From: Acidobacteriaceae bacterium
GTDB lineage: Bacteria > Acidobacteriota > Terriglobia > Terriglobales > Acidobacteriaceae
Length of the DNA stretch: 6,487 nucleotides
Direction of reading: 5' to 3'
Assembly (NCBI GenBank): GCA_003165455.1
Contig: PLUJ01000087.1
Coordinates: forward strand, 1 to 6,487
Positions within the stretch are counted from its first letter, which is position 1, and each line of letters starts with the position of its first letter. A program made the position numbers and the translations under genes. Shown here piece after piece: positions 1-6,235 of this stretch. Under the pieces are notes generated by a model. It worked only from the letters and a program-made list of their open reading frames with translations. It was not told where the DNA came from and did not search any database.

Positions 1-2207
1 TGGACGGTATGACGTTAAAGCACCGCATCGCCGGCAGGCCAATGGAAATCGAAAGTCTGCTCGATCTGGCGATCCAGATTGCAGAGGGTCTGGAGGCCGC
101 GCACGGCCAAGGAATCGTCCACCGCGACATCAAACCGGCCAACATTTTTGTAACAAAACGAGGGCACGCGAAAATACTGGATTTTGGTTTGGCCAAGCTG
201 GCGCCGAAGCAGGAAGGTGTGGCCTCGCAGGCTACACTCGCAGCGAATGCGACGCAGGCGGTGAATGATGAGCATCTTACGAGCCCCGGCACTGCGGTTG
301 GGACCGTAGCGTACATGTCGCCCGAGCAGTTGAGTGCCAGGAACTTGGATGCGCGCACAGATTTATTTTCGTTTGGCGTCGTTTTGTACGAGATGTCCAC
401 CGGCACATTGCCTTTTCGCGGAGATAGTTCCGCTCTCATCACCGACGCGATTCTGCACCGCGCGCCCGTGCCGCCAGTGCGATTGAATCCCGAAGTTCCC
501 CCGGAGCTCGAGCGCGTTATCTCCAGAGCCATGGAGAAAGACCGCAATCTGCGCTGCCAGTCGGCTTCCGAAATGCGCGCTGATTTGCGCAGGCTAAAAC
601 GGGATACGGATTCCAGCCGCTCGGCGACGGTGGACATAGCAGCCCATCAGGATTCGCAGGTAACGAAAGCGCAGCCGCAAATCGAACACAGCTCCGACAC
701 CGCTATCGCCATCGGACTCGCGAAACGACATAAAAAGAAACTTACGATTGCTCTGGCCGCCCTCGCCGTCTTGGTTGTTGCCGGTGGTCTCTGGTTTTAC
801 CGGGCAAATCACTTATCGGCTGGTGGGGCGATGGATTCAGTCGCGGTATTGCCGTTTGCAAATGGAGGCGGAGATCCGGACACGGAGTACTTGAGCGACG
901 GCATAACCGAAAGCGTTATCAACAGCCTCTCGCATGTGTCGCAACTGCGAGTGGTGCCGCGCAGTACGGTGTTCCGTTACAAGGGAAAGGACAGCACGCC
1001 GGAAAAGATCGGGCAGGAGCTCAACGTTCGCGCAGTTGTGACCGGAAGAGTGACGCGGCGCGGCGACGCCTTTTTGGTGAGTGCGGAGCTGATGGATGTG
1101 AACCGCGAGTCGCAAGTCTGGGGCGAACAGTATTCCAAGAAGCTGGCGGACATCCAAGGCATCCAGGAAGACATTTCCAAAGCCATCGCGACGAACCTGC
1201 GCATTGAGTTGAACGGGAAAGAAGAGCGGGCAATCGCCAAGCGCGATACTGAGAATCCGGAGGCTTATCGGCTTTATTTGCAGGGACGCTACTATTGGAA
1301 CCAGCGAACCGACGAAGGCGTGAAGAAAGGTTTGGAATATTTTCAGCAGGCCATCGAAAAAGATCCCGGCTATGCGTTGGCCTATGCCGGAGTGGCGGAC
1401 TCTTATGCGGTCGGAAACGGGGACTATCTCGGCCTGACTCCCCAAGAGGCTCGGCCGAAGTCAAAGGCCGCCGCTCTGAAAGCTTTGGAGATTGATGATT
1501 CTTTAGCGGAAGCTCACACCACCCTAGCAGACACGTATCTTTATTACGATTGGGATTTCCCCAAGGCACGGCAGGAATTTTTGCGGGCTATTGCGGCGAA
1601 TCCAAATTACCCGACCGCCCATCAGTGGTATTCCGAATACCTGTATGCCGTGGGCCTTTTTGATGAGGCGATCGCCGAAGCAAAGCGTGCACAGGGACTC
1701 GATCCACTTTCAGTGGCGATCACCGGTTCCGTAGCCGACACCTACTATTATGCGCGGAAATATGATCAGGCGATAGAAGCGTACAAAGCGACGCTGAAAA
1801 TGGATCCTAATTTCAGTGCAGTGCACGTTGGGCTGGCATTGACTTACGGACAAAAGAAGATGTATCCGGAAGCCGTCGCGGAATGGCAGGAGGTGGCGCG
1901 GCTATCTGGGAATCCTGCAGGGGCCTCGCTACTGGGAGATACCTACAAAACCTCCGGCTACCAGGGTTTCCTGCAGGCTTTGCTCGATCACAGTTTGAAG
2001 AATCCTGTCCAGAGTGCGCGACCGTACTCAATTGCGAGGCTCTATGCGCGGCTAGGAAAGAAGAGTGAGGCATTGACCTGGCTCGAGAAGGCCTATGCCG
2101 AGCGGTCGGGCGGGATGGTCAGGCTGCGGTCTGATCCGGAATTCGATTCCTTGCGCTCTGACCCGGGTTTTGTATCCATCATACGCCGGATGAATTTTCC
2201 GGACTGA
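1..2207 (+). CDS. Ser/Thr protein kinase with TolB-like and TPR domains (5' end missing)
   Basis: Membrane-anchored Hanks-type kinase fused to a putative extracytoplasmic sensor. The frame is open from base 3 (Asp-Gly before the ATG at base 9), so that Met is internal; the glycine loop, VAIK lysine and C-helix lie outside the window. Numbering from that Met: catalytic loop HRDIKPAN at 38-45 (an RD kinase), DFG at 58-60, a Ser/Thr-rich activation segment, GTVAYMSPEQ at 98-107, the DLFSFG motif with Asp118, and the late conserved Arg near 182. The kinase residues visible look intact. A basic stretch (240-244) precedes one membrane helix at about 245-264. A TolB/FlgO-like domain opening SVAVLPF spans about 277-400, followed by roughly six or seven TPR units from about 415 to 700. 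The C-terminus carries a doubled LRSDPxF motif (706-721). By topology the kinase is cytoplasmic and the TPR part outside. Such proteins are abundant in Acidobacteria; ligand and substrate are unknown. It converges on the next gene and is probably unrelated to it. Confidence 0.95.
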   Translation, partial: DGMTLKHRIAGRPMEIESLLDLAIQIAEGLEAAHGQGIVHRDIKPANIFVTKRGHAKILDFGLAKLAPKQEGVASQATLAANATQAVNDEHLTSPGTAVGTVAYMSPEQLSARNLDARTDLFSFGVVLYEMSTGTLPFRGDSSALITDAILHRAPVPPVRLNPEVPPELERVISRAMEKDRNLRCQSASEMRADLRRLKRDTDSSRSATVDIAAHQDSQVTKAQPQIEHSSDTAIAIGLAKRHKKKLTIALAALAVLVVAGGLWFYRANHLSAGGAMDSVAVLPFANGGGDPDTEYLSDGITESVINSLSHVSQLRVVPRSTVFRYKGKDSTPEKIGQELNVRAVVTGRVTRRGDAFLVSAELMDVNRESQVWGEQYSKKLADIQGIQEDISKAIATNLRIELNGKEERAIAKRDTENPEAYRLYLQGRYYWNQRTDEGVKKGLEYFQQAIEKDPGYALAYAGVADSYAVGNGDYLGLTPQEARPKSKAAALKALEIDDSLAEAHTTLADTYLYYDWDFPKARQEFLRAIAANPNYPTAHQWYSEYLYAVGLFDEAIAEAKRAQGLDPLSVAITGSVADTYYYARKYDQAIEAYKATLKMDPNFSAVHVGLALTYGQKKMYPEAVAEWQEVARLSGNPAGASLLGDTYKTSGYQGFLQALLDHSLKNPVQSARPYSIARLYARLGKKSEALTWLEKAYAERSGGMVRLRSDPEFDSLRSDPGFVSIIRRMNFPD

Positions 2208-2370
2208 CGCTGGTCCGAAGGCGCTCGCAATGTAATTGCACCGACGAACAGCTCTGCCGAAGCTTTCCGTAATCGCAGCGGTTAACTCCTGATTAGTCGT
2301 GCGGTCTCAATGGTTCGGTGCGGCACTTGTCCGGTTAGCGCGTCATCAGGCATGTGGATTACTTCGTTCG
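2208..2370. other. Convergent intergenic gap, no gene seen
   Basis: This 163-bp stretch separates two genes whose 3' ends face each other. I see no credible coding frame or RNA gene. It contains small inverted repeats: CGGAC at 2200-2204 pairing with GTCCG at 2213-2217, across the kinase stop codon, and GCAAT at 2227-2231 pairing with ATTGC at 2235-2239. Neither is followed by a T run on either strand, so no intrinsic terminator is called. Confidence 0.6.
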
Positions 2371-3111
2371 TCACTCGACCGCGGCGCTGGCCTGCTCCTT
2401 CCATCGTTGAACGTTCACGCCCATAACAATCAGCCAGAGGCAAAGTGCTATCTCGGCGATTGCAGTAATCGCGAAGTAAGGAAAGATGCGGGGTTGCAGC
2501 GCGGGCGCAAGAAACAAGGTGAAACTGTTGACGAGGTAACCAACGCCTTCGATTGCCAACAGGACGCCGATGATTCGTGGAAGAAAGGTTGACTTGTAAA
2601 TCAGGTATGCCATGGCGAAGCAATCGAATCCGAAAAATACCAGGCAAATGGCAAAGCCGTGCTCGAACAGCTGGATGGATAAGTACGACGCCACTTGTAA
2701 CTGTTCTGGTGAAAACGCGGCCAGGTGATGTCCGCCTCCCAAAATCAGCAATGGCGCGAAGTGAAAAAGTAAGCTGATGCTCTCGATGGTATTGACGACA
2801 ATGTCCAGGATTACCATCATCAAAGCGACGTTCCGGTTCACCACTTTGAATAAATTATAGAAGATGACCGTGATCGGGACGTTGCACACGCAATAGAAGA
2901 GTTCAACCGCAAAGCCCATCCGATAAAGCAGTTGGTGCGCCATGATGTTGTGCGCCGTGGCTGCGGCGTCGCCGTGAACGACGAGCCGCCCGCGAACGAA
3001 AAGCTCCGCGAATATTCCGCCGGCGATGACGATCAGATACAAGACGCCGGCAATTCTGGCTTGCGTTTGCGGAGACAAGGTCGACCGTTTAGGTTTTTTA
3101 ACTGTGTCCAT
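2371..3111 (-). CDS. DUF4386 family multi-pass membrane protein
   Basis: A 246-residue integral membrane protein of unknown function. After a basic N-terminus (KKPKR), the segment starting ARIAGVLYLIVIAGGIFAEL (18-37) is the typical DUF4386 opening. It is followed by a conserved-looking GDAAATAHNI block (48-57) and later FLPRIIGVLLAIEGVGYLVN (176-195), which is the second family hallmark. About six hydrophobic helices are visible (roughly 19-38, 61-85, 95-120, 148-172, 178-203, 209-230), and the length fits the family. The ATG at 3111 is supported by GAGGA at 3125-3121, nine bases upstream. The start lies inside the end of the upstream gene (14-nt overlap), so translation is probably coupled. 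It is the last gene of the five-gene cluster. Family assignment rests on recalled sequence features; no biochemical role is established that I can name. Confidence 0.85.
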   Translation of the reverse strand: MDTVKKPKRSTLSPQTQARIAGVLYLIVIAGGIFAELFVRGRLVVHGDAAATAHNIMAHQLLYRMGFAVELFYCVCNVPITVIFYNLFKVVNRNVALMMVILDIVVNTIESISLLFHFAPLLILGGGHHLAAFSPEQLQVASYLSIQLFEHGFAICLVFFGFDCFAMAYLIYKSTFLPRIIGVLLAIEGVGYLVNSFTLFLAPALQPRIFPYFAITAIAEIALCLWLIVMGVNVQRWKEQASAAVE

Positions 3112-3844
3112 ATTCGGTGGTCCTCAGTTGCGGGATCGTCTCACTGGCAATAGAAGCGGTCGCGTTCGATGGGAAAAGTTTCACTCGGTAGGTTTTGGCC
3201 CAGCGAATGCGGATCAGCCAGAAAACCATGAGCGCAAGCGGCAAGAAACTCACGACGGCTAGCACTCCTGTCTTTTGCAGCACGGCAGGGAACAACTGCG
3301 GCCGCGCAAGAAAAATGGACGAAGATGCGATAAACAGGGCAAAACACATGCGCCAAAGATGGCGCGCGATGCGTGGTGTGCCGGAGATGCCGCCGCGCAC
3401 GATCATGCGAATGTCTCCAGCGGCCGCCAGCAGTACGACGCCTCCCATGAAAAAATAAATGCCCGGGGGATAGCCATACTTCAATCCCGTCCGGCTGAGC
3501 ACGGCTTGCAAGCCGAAGGTCATCTGGGTGGCTCCGACCGCCAAGGCAAACAGAAGTGCCGCCCAGTCGAAAATGCCGGGTTTTCCAGCCTTGCGTTTAA
3601 CAGCGACCCATGCGGTTGAAACCAGATAGAAGGTGAGAACGCCACCCAATACATTTGTGACCTGAAATTTCAGGAGGGCCAAATAAGCCCCACTCGCTCC
3701 CAGGGTCAGCATCGATAAGACAAATACTTTTCCAACCCCGCCATGCCGGCGCGAACCTTTTCGAAGGAACACAGCGATGAAACCGGAGATGCATCCGATG
3801 GTCCCGGCGCAAATATGGAGAATAAGTAGGGGCGAAGTGCGCAT
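3098..3844 (-). CDS. DUF2306-like seven-helix membrane protein
   Basis: A 248-residue polytopic membrane protein of unknown function. The chosen start is the ATG at 3844, because AAGGAGGT sits at 3857-3850, five bases upstream. A longer reading from 3925 would run into the permease gene and adds a polar, uncharacteristic leader. Seven hydrophobic helices are visible (about 6-26, 38-59, 65-83, 93-115, 129-149, 163-186, 194-213). The N-terminal pattern of His10 with AG, then RKG and His34 before GKVFVLSML, resembles DUF2306 proteins, as does RHLWRMCFALFIA at 161-173. Resemblance is recognisable but not strong, and it could be annotated only as hypothetical. The C-terminal 25 or so residues are polar. 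It starts 22 nt after the permease stop and overlaps the next gene by 14 nt, placing it inside the ABC operon. Histidines near membrane faces hint at cofactor or metal binding, which is speculation. Confidence 0.8.
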   Translation of the reverse strand: MRTSPLLILHICAGTIGCISGFIAVFLRKGSRRHGGVGKVFVLSMLTLGASGAYLALLKFQVTNVLGGVLTFYLVSTAWVAVKRKAGKPGIFDWAALLFALAVGATQMTFGLQAVLSRTGLKYGYPPGIYFFMGGVVLLAAAGDIRMIVRGGISGTPRIARHLWRMCFALFIASSSIFLARPQLFPAVLQKTGVLAVVSFLPLALMVFWLIRIRWAKTYRVKLFPSNATASIASETIPQLRTTEYGHS

Positions 3845-3849
3845 TGGGT

Positions 3850-3857
3850 ACCTCCTT
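3850..3857 (-). promoter_or_regulatory. Strong Shine-Dalgarno of the DUF2306-like gene
   Basis: Read on the minus strand the sequence is AAGGAGGT, close to perfect anti-16S complementarity, with five bases before the ATG at 3844-3842. It decides the start of this gene against the in-frame ATG at 3925. It lies in the 22-nt gap after the permease stop and is the best ribosome site in the cluster, which suggests independent, efficient initiation here. Confidence 0.85.
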
Positions 3858-3866
3858 GGAATGCGA

Positions 3867-4805
3867 TTAAATCGGACCTTGGTAGCGACGGAGCCGGACC
3901 GCGGCGGCGAGACAGATTGCGGCAAACACCAGTCCGAGCCACAGACCAGGGCTGCTCAGGAATCGGCCGGGAGCGAGTTGTGTGAGGGGAATGAAATGCG
4001 GATCGATGGGGACGCCGCTCTTGTCCACGAGATTGAAGGCGGCCGGTGCGAAACCGACGAATCGGTCTCCTAGCATGACGCCGAAATAAGATGTGTTGAA
4101 TGCGATCTTTTCGAAGGCCGCGATGGCGAGCGGAGGCAGCACGGCCCATAGAAACGTGGCGCGCCTGGCCCAGCCCGAAACCAAAATAAACCAGCAGTAG
4201 ATGGGCGCAAACCAAAGCGCCATTACGATGAGGCTGTAGAGCAGCACCAATTCCATTTGCGGCAACGGGGGAGCCCAAGGCGTCGCGATGCCAGATCCTC
4301 TTACCATGGATGCGGCAGCTTCGAGTAGAAGCATGATGAGTTGCAGGGTGACGGTGATAGCGAAGACCAGCAGGGGAAGAACCACAAGGGGGATGATGGC
4401 TTTCGAGCTCACCGTCGTGAGATCCGACACTGGCAATGACTTCCAGAACAGGATGCTGCGATCACGGCGTTCTCCGTGGAGCGCGTCCAGCGAGTAGAAG
4501 ATGCCGACGAGGAAGCCGATCAGCGCGATGAGCATTCCGGCGTGAGCGTATGGCATGGCGAGACGCACGAGCAAGGGGGTGGAGTCGTGCAGCTGGGCCA
4601 TTCCGTGCATAGCTTGCGGCGTCCACATCAAGCTGACGACGAAGCCGAGCAGATAGATAGATGCGACTGCCAATGGGGCGACATAGATGGACCGGTTCTC
4701 CCACAGTTCGCGGCGCACAGACCAGCAGAAGGGGCGAGTTGCCGACGTAACGGCGATTGCCTGTGGTTCGATGGATTCTGGCAAGGCATTGGATGGAGTA
4801 TTCAT
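3867..4805 (-). CDS. ABC-2-type transporter permease subunit
   Basis: A 312-residue membrane subunit expected to pair with the ATPase encoded just upstream, probably as a homodimer in the cytoplasmic membrane. About six helices are visible (roughly 41-60, 88-108, 136-160, 184-210, 216-234, 287-304). The first is preceded by a long polar N-terminus containing RRELWENRSI, which resembles the amphipathic coupling helix of ABC-2 permeases. Between helices 2 and 3 lies LDALHGERRDRSILFWKSLP (106-125), a hallmark of the permeases found with YtrA-type regulators and likely the contact with the ATPase. A loop of about 50 residues (235-286) sits between helices 5 and 6. The ATG at 4805 overlaps the ATPase stop as ATGA, with AAGGAG at 4818-4813, seven bases upstream. 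Direction and substrate cannot be read from sequence; export or lipid and peptide handling is typical of the class. Confidence 0.9.
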   Translation of the reverse strand: MNTPSNALPESIEPQAIAVTSATRPFCWSVRRELWENRSIYVAPLAVASIYLLGFVVSLMWTPQAMHGMAQLHDSTPLLVRLAMPYAHAGMLIALIGFLVGIFYSLDALHGERRDRSILFWKSLPVSDLTTVSSKAIIPLVVLPLLVFAITVTLQLIMLLLEAAASMVRGSGIATPWAPPLPQMELVLLYSLIVMALWFAPIYCWFILVSGWARRATFLWAVLPPLAIAAFEKIAFNTSYFGVMLGDRFVGFAPAAFNLVDKSGVPIDPHFIPLTQLAPGRFLSSPGLWLGLVFAAICLAAAVRLRRYQGPI

Positions 4806-5689
4806 TGAGCCGCTCCTTGCGTCTGGGTTGGCGGATTGCCCATTACGGCAACAAACAAATCGGCGATGCTGGGCGTGCGCACGTCACCAAGTGAGGCAAG
4901 TTGCGGCCGGCCGATACCGTTTAATTTCAGGTCGAAGAGAAGAATACTGCGGCCGAGCACCTGGCGCTCGTGGATGGGCTTGAGGACGCGGGCTGCGGCG
5001 ATCCGGTCGGGATTTAACGTCAGCTCGACATAGCGCGATTCGAATTCTTCCATGCTACAACTCAGCACGATGCGGCCCCGATTGATGAACATGAGATCGG
5101 TCAGAACGTTCTGAACGTCTTCCACCTGATGGGTGGTGACGACGATGGTGCGGCTGCGGTCAAAATAGTCGCTCAGAAGGGAATCGTAGAATTGCTTGCG
5201 ATAGAGAATGTCGAGTCCAAGGGTGGGCTCATCGAGCACAAGCAATCGCGCGTCAATGGCCATGACCAGAGCAAGGTGCAGTTGGGCGACCATGCCCTTC
5301 GACAATTCGCGGACTCTGCTCTTGCGCTTGATTGTGGTTTTGGCGAGAAAGCCTTCCGCCTTGGTGCGGTCGAAACGGGGATGCACTCCGGCTACATAAT
5401 CGAGCGCTTGCGAAACCCGCATCCAGCGAGGCAGTACCGCGACGTCGGCAATAAAGCAGACATCGCGCATGAGTTGATCGCGGTCGTTCCACGGATCGCG
5501 TCCAAGCACCTTCAGTTCGCCGTCATAGGGAGTTAGGCCGAGAACGGCGTTGAGCGCTGTGCTTTTGCCTGCGCCGTTGGGGCCGATGAGTCCGAGAATG
5601 CGGCCCTCCTCGACATGCAGGTCGACGCCGTCCAGGGCGATGGTTGTGCCGAATTGTTTGCGGAGGCCGCGGGCTTCGATCACTTTCAT
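4802..5689 (-). CDS. ABC transporter ATP-binding protein (YtrB-like)
   Basis: A 295-residue cytoplasmic ATPase driving the adjacent permease. Walker A is GPNGAGKST at 36-44, the signature is LSKGM at 129-133, Walker B with catalytic glutamate is LLVLDEP at 149-155 (Glu154), the D-loop follows at GLD (158-160), and the H-loop histidine is His187 in TTHQVED. All hydrolysis motifs are present. The Q-loop is unusual: the expected glutamine position is occupied by Asp82 in CFIADVAVLP (78-87). The C-terminal 80 residues or so form a small accessory region beyond the nucleotide-binding fold. The ATG at 5689 overlaps the GntR stop as ATGA, with AGGAG at 5705-5701, eleven bases upstream. Its 3' end overlaps the permease start in the same way. 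The set GntR, ATPase, permease matches the Bacillus ytrAB-type arrangement, which supports an exporter-like role controlled by the regulator. Confidence 0.95.
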   Translation of the reverse strand: MKVIEARGLRKQFGTTIALDGVDLHVEEGRILGLIGPNGAGKSTALNAVLGLTPYDGELKVLGRDPWNDRDQLMRDVCFIADVAVLPRWMRVSQALDYVAGVHPRFDRTKAEGFLAKTTIKRKSRVRELSKGMVAQLHLALVMAIDARLLVLDEPTLGLDILYRKQFYDSLLSDYFDRSRTIVVTTHQVEDVQNVLTDLMFINRGRIVLSCSMEEFESRYVELTLNPDRIAAARVLKPIHERQVLGRSILLFDLKLNGIGRPQLASLGDVRTPSIADLFVAVMGNPPTQTQGAAQ

Positions 5690-6114
5690 GGCTTGGATTT
5701 CTCCTCTTCAGGATGCGACGATTGCTGATTCGACGATGTCCGATTCGACGACGGCGGCGCAGCGCTTGAGGAATTCAGTAGTTCCTCCGCCTTCAGGCCA
5801 AGCCTCTGGATGGTGGCGTGAACCCTGGGCCATTCTTCCGCCAGAAATTTTTGGCGTTCGCCCTGCATCAGCAAATTGCGCGCACCTGTGTTGATGAACA
5901 TGCCTCGACCTCGCTTGCTCTCGACCAACTGTTCGTCGACGAGTTGCTGATAGCCCTTGAGAACCGTGAGCGGATTGACCCGGTATTCGGCCGCAACCAC
6001 GCGCACGGAGGGCAGCGGATCGCCCTCCTTGAGCACGCCGTCGAGAATCATAGCGACGACGCGATCGCGAAGCTGGCGGTAAATCGGCTGATTGTCGTTC
6101 CACTCACGGTCCAT
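5686..6114 (-). CDS. GntR family transcriptional regulator, YtrA subfamily
   Basis: A 142-residue DNA-binding repressor candidate. A winged helix-turn-helix occupies about 10-77: PIYRQLRDRV opens it, GDPLPSVRVVAAEYRVNPLT (31-50) carries the recognition region, KGYQQL continues it and RGRGMF (68-73) forms the wing. Only about 40 structured residues follow, too few for a FadR, HutC or MocR effector domain, which is the mark of YtrA-type GntR proteins. The last 25 residues or so are Ser-rich and polar, with a pentapeptide repeat of the form SSNxx. The ATG at 6114 has AGGA at 6124-6121, six bases upstream. As first gene of the cluster, overlapping the ATPase by 4 nt, it most likely autoregulates the whole unit. 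The inducer is unknown; in this subfamily induction by cell-wall-active compounds is known, but transferring that here is inference. Confidence 0.93.
   Translation of the reverse strand: MDREWNDNQPIYRQLRDRVVAMILDGVLKEGDPLPSVRVVAAEYRVNPLTVLKGYQQLVDEQLVESKRGRGMFINTGARNLLMQGERQKFLAEEWPRVHATIQRLGLKAEELLNSSSAAPPSSNRTSSNQQSSHPEEEKSKP
5707..5756. repeat. 15-bp tandem repeat in the GntR gene tail
   Basis: Three 15-base units begin at 5712, 5727 and 5742 on the plus strand. Their cores read GATGCGACGA, GATTCGACGA and GATTCGACGA. Because the period is a multiple of three, the repeat stays in frame and encodes SSNRT, SSNQQ and SSHPE at the C-terminus of the regulator. Confidence 0.75.
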
Positions 6115-6125
6115 CGGGATTCCTG

Positions 6126-6154
6126 AATTGCCTAACCCTAAATTGCCTCAATTT
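6126..6154. promoter_or_regulatory. Candidate GntR operator: palindrome plus half-site
   Basis: AAATTG-CCT-CAATTT at 6140-6154 is a perfect inverted repeat with 6-bp arms and a 3-base spacer. The element AATTGCCT occurs at 6141-6148 and again at 6126-6133, a period of 15 bases. Position 12 to 40 bases upstream of the GntR start suits autorepression. The sequence does not match the best-known GntR consensus with central GTxTAxAC, so the assignment to this regulator is inferred from position and symmetry only. Confidence 0.45.
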
Positions 6155-6215
6155 GCATTTCTCGAAAAAGATGAGCCTGTACCTTATCTTGTTCGTTGCA
6201 GCTCCATATGCGCGT

Positions 6216-6230
6216 GCACCAGTTTGGTGC
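6216..6230 (-). terminator. Weak hairpin after the DUF6326-like gene
   Basis: GCACCA at 6216-6221 pairs with TGGTGC at 6225-6230 around a 3-base loop, starting five bases past the stop codon at 6236. The position suits a terminator for the upstream gene, but no T tract follows on the minus strand, so an intrinsic terminator is not demonstrated. Confidence 0.25.
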
Positions 6231-6235
6231 GGCAG

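Larger units (their letters stand above)
6115..6235 (-). promoter_or_regulatory. Leader and promoter gap of the GntR-ABC cluster
   Basis: This 121-bp gap lies between the stop of the DUF6326-like gene and the GntR start, both on the minus strand. It should contain the operon promoter. It includes the GntR ribosome site (AGGA at 6124-6121), a 15-bp palindrome, repeated AATTGCCT elements and a small GC hairpin. I could not identify a convincing sigma-70 -35/-10 pair; the best hexamers match consensus at about half the positions. Confidence 0.5.

Noticed and set aside
9..11. ATG at base 9 as the kinase start
   Set aside because: The frame is open to the left edge and a start here would remove the ATP-binding N-lobe; the residues just before (Asp-Gly) fit the kinase hinge region.
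837..1569. Two long minus-strand open frames (202 and 182 codons) inside the kinase gene
   Set aside because: They are antisense to a gene with clear domain content and their translations show no domain or membrane pattern; typical shadows in GC-rich DNA.
2200..2239. Inverted repeats after the kinase gene as a terminator
   Set aside because: Stems are only about 5 bp and no T run follows on either strand.
2282..2647. 121-codon minus-strand open frame reaching into the convergent gap
   Set aside because: It mostly overlaps the DUF4386 gene in another frame and has no domain pattern or ribosome site support.
3845..3925. Longer N-terminus for the DUF2306-like protein from the ATG at 3925
   Set aside because: It would overlap the permease gene by 59 bases and lacks the ribosome site; the near-perfect SD at 3857-3850 marks the ATG at 3844.
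3706..4278. 190-codon minus-strand open frame spanning the permease and DUF2306-like genes
   Set aside because: Arg/His/Pro-rich translation without recognisable family, in a different frame of two supported genes.
5129..5536. 135-codon plus-strand open frame opposite the ABC ATPase gene
   Set aside because: Antisense shadow of a gene with all ABC motifs intact.
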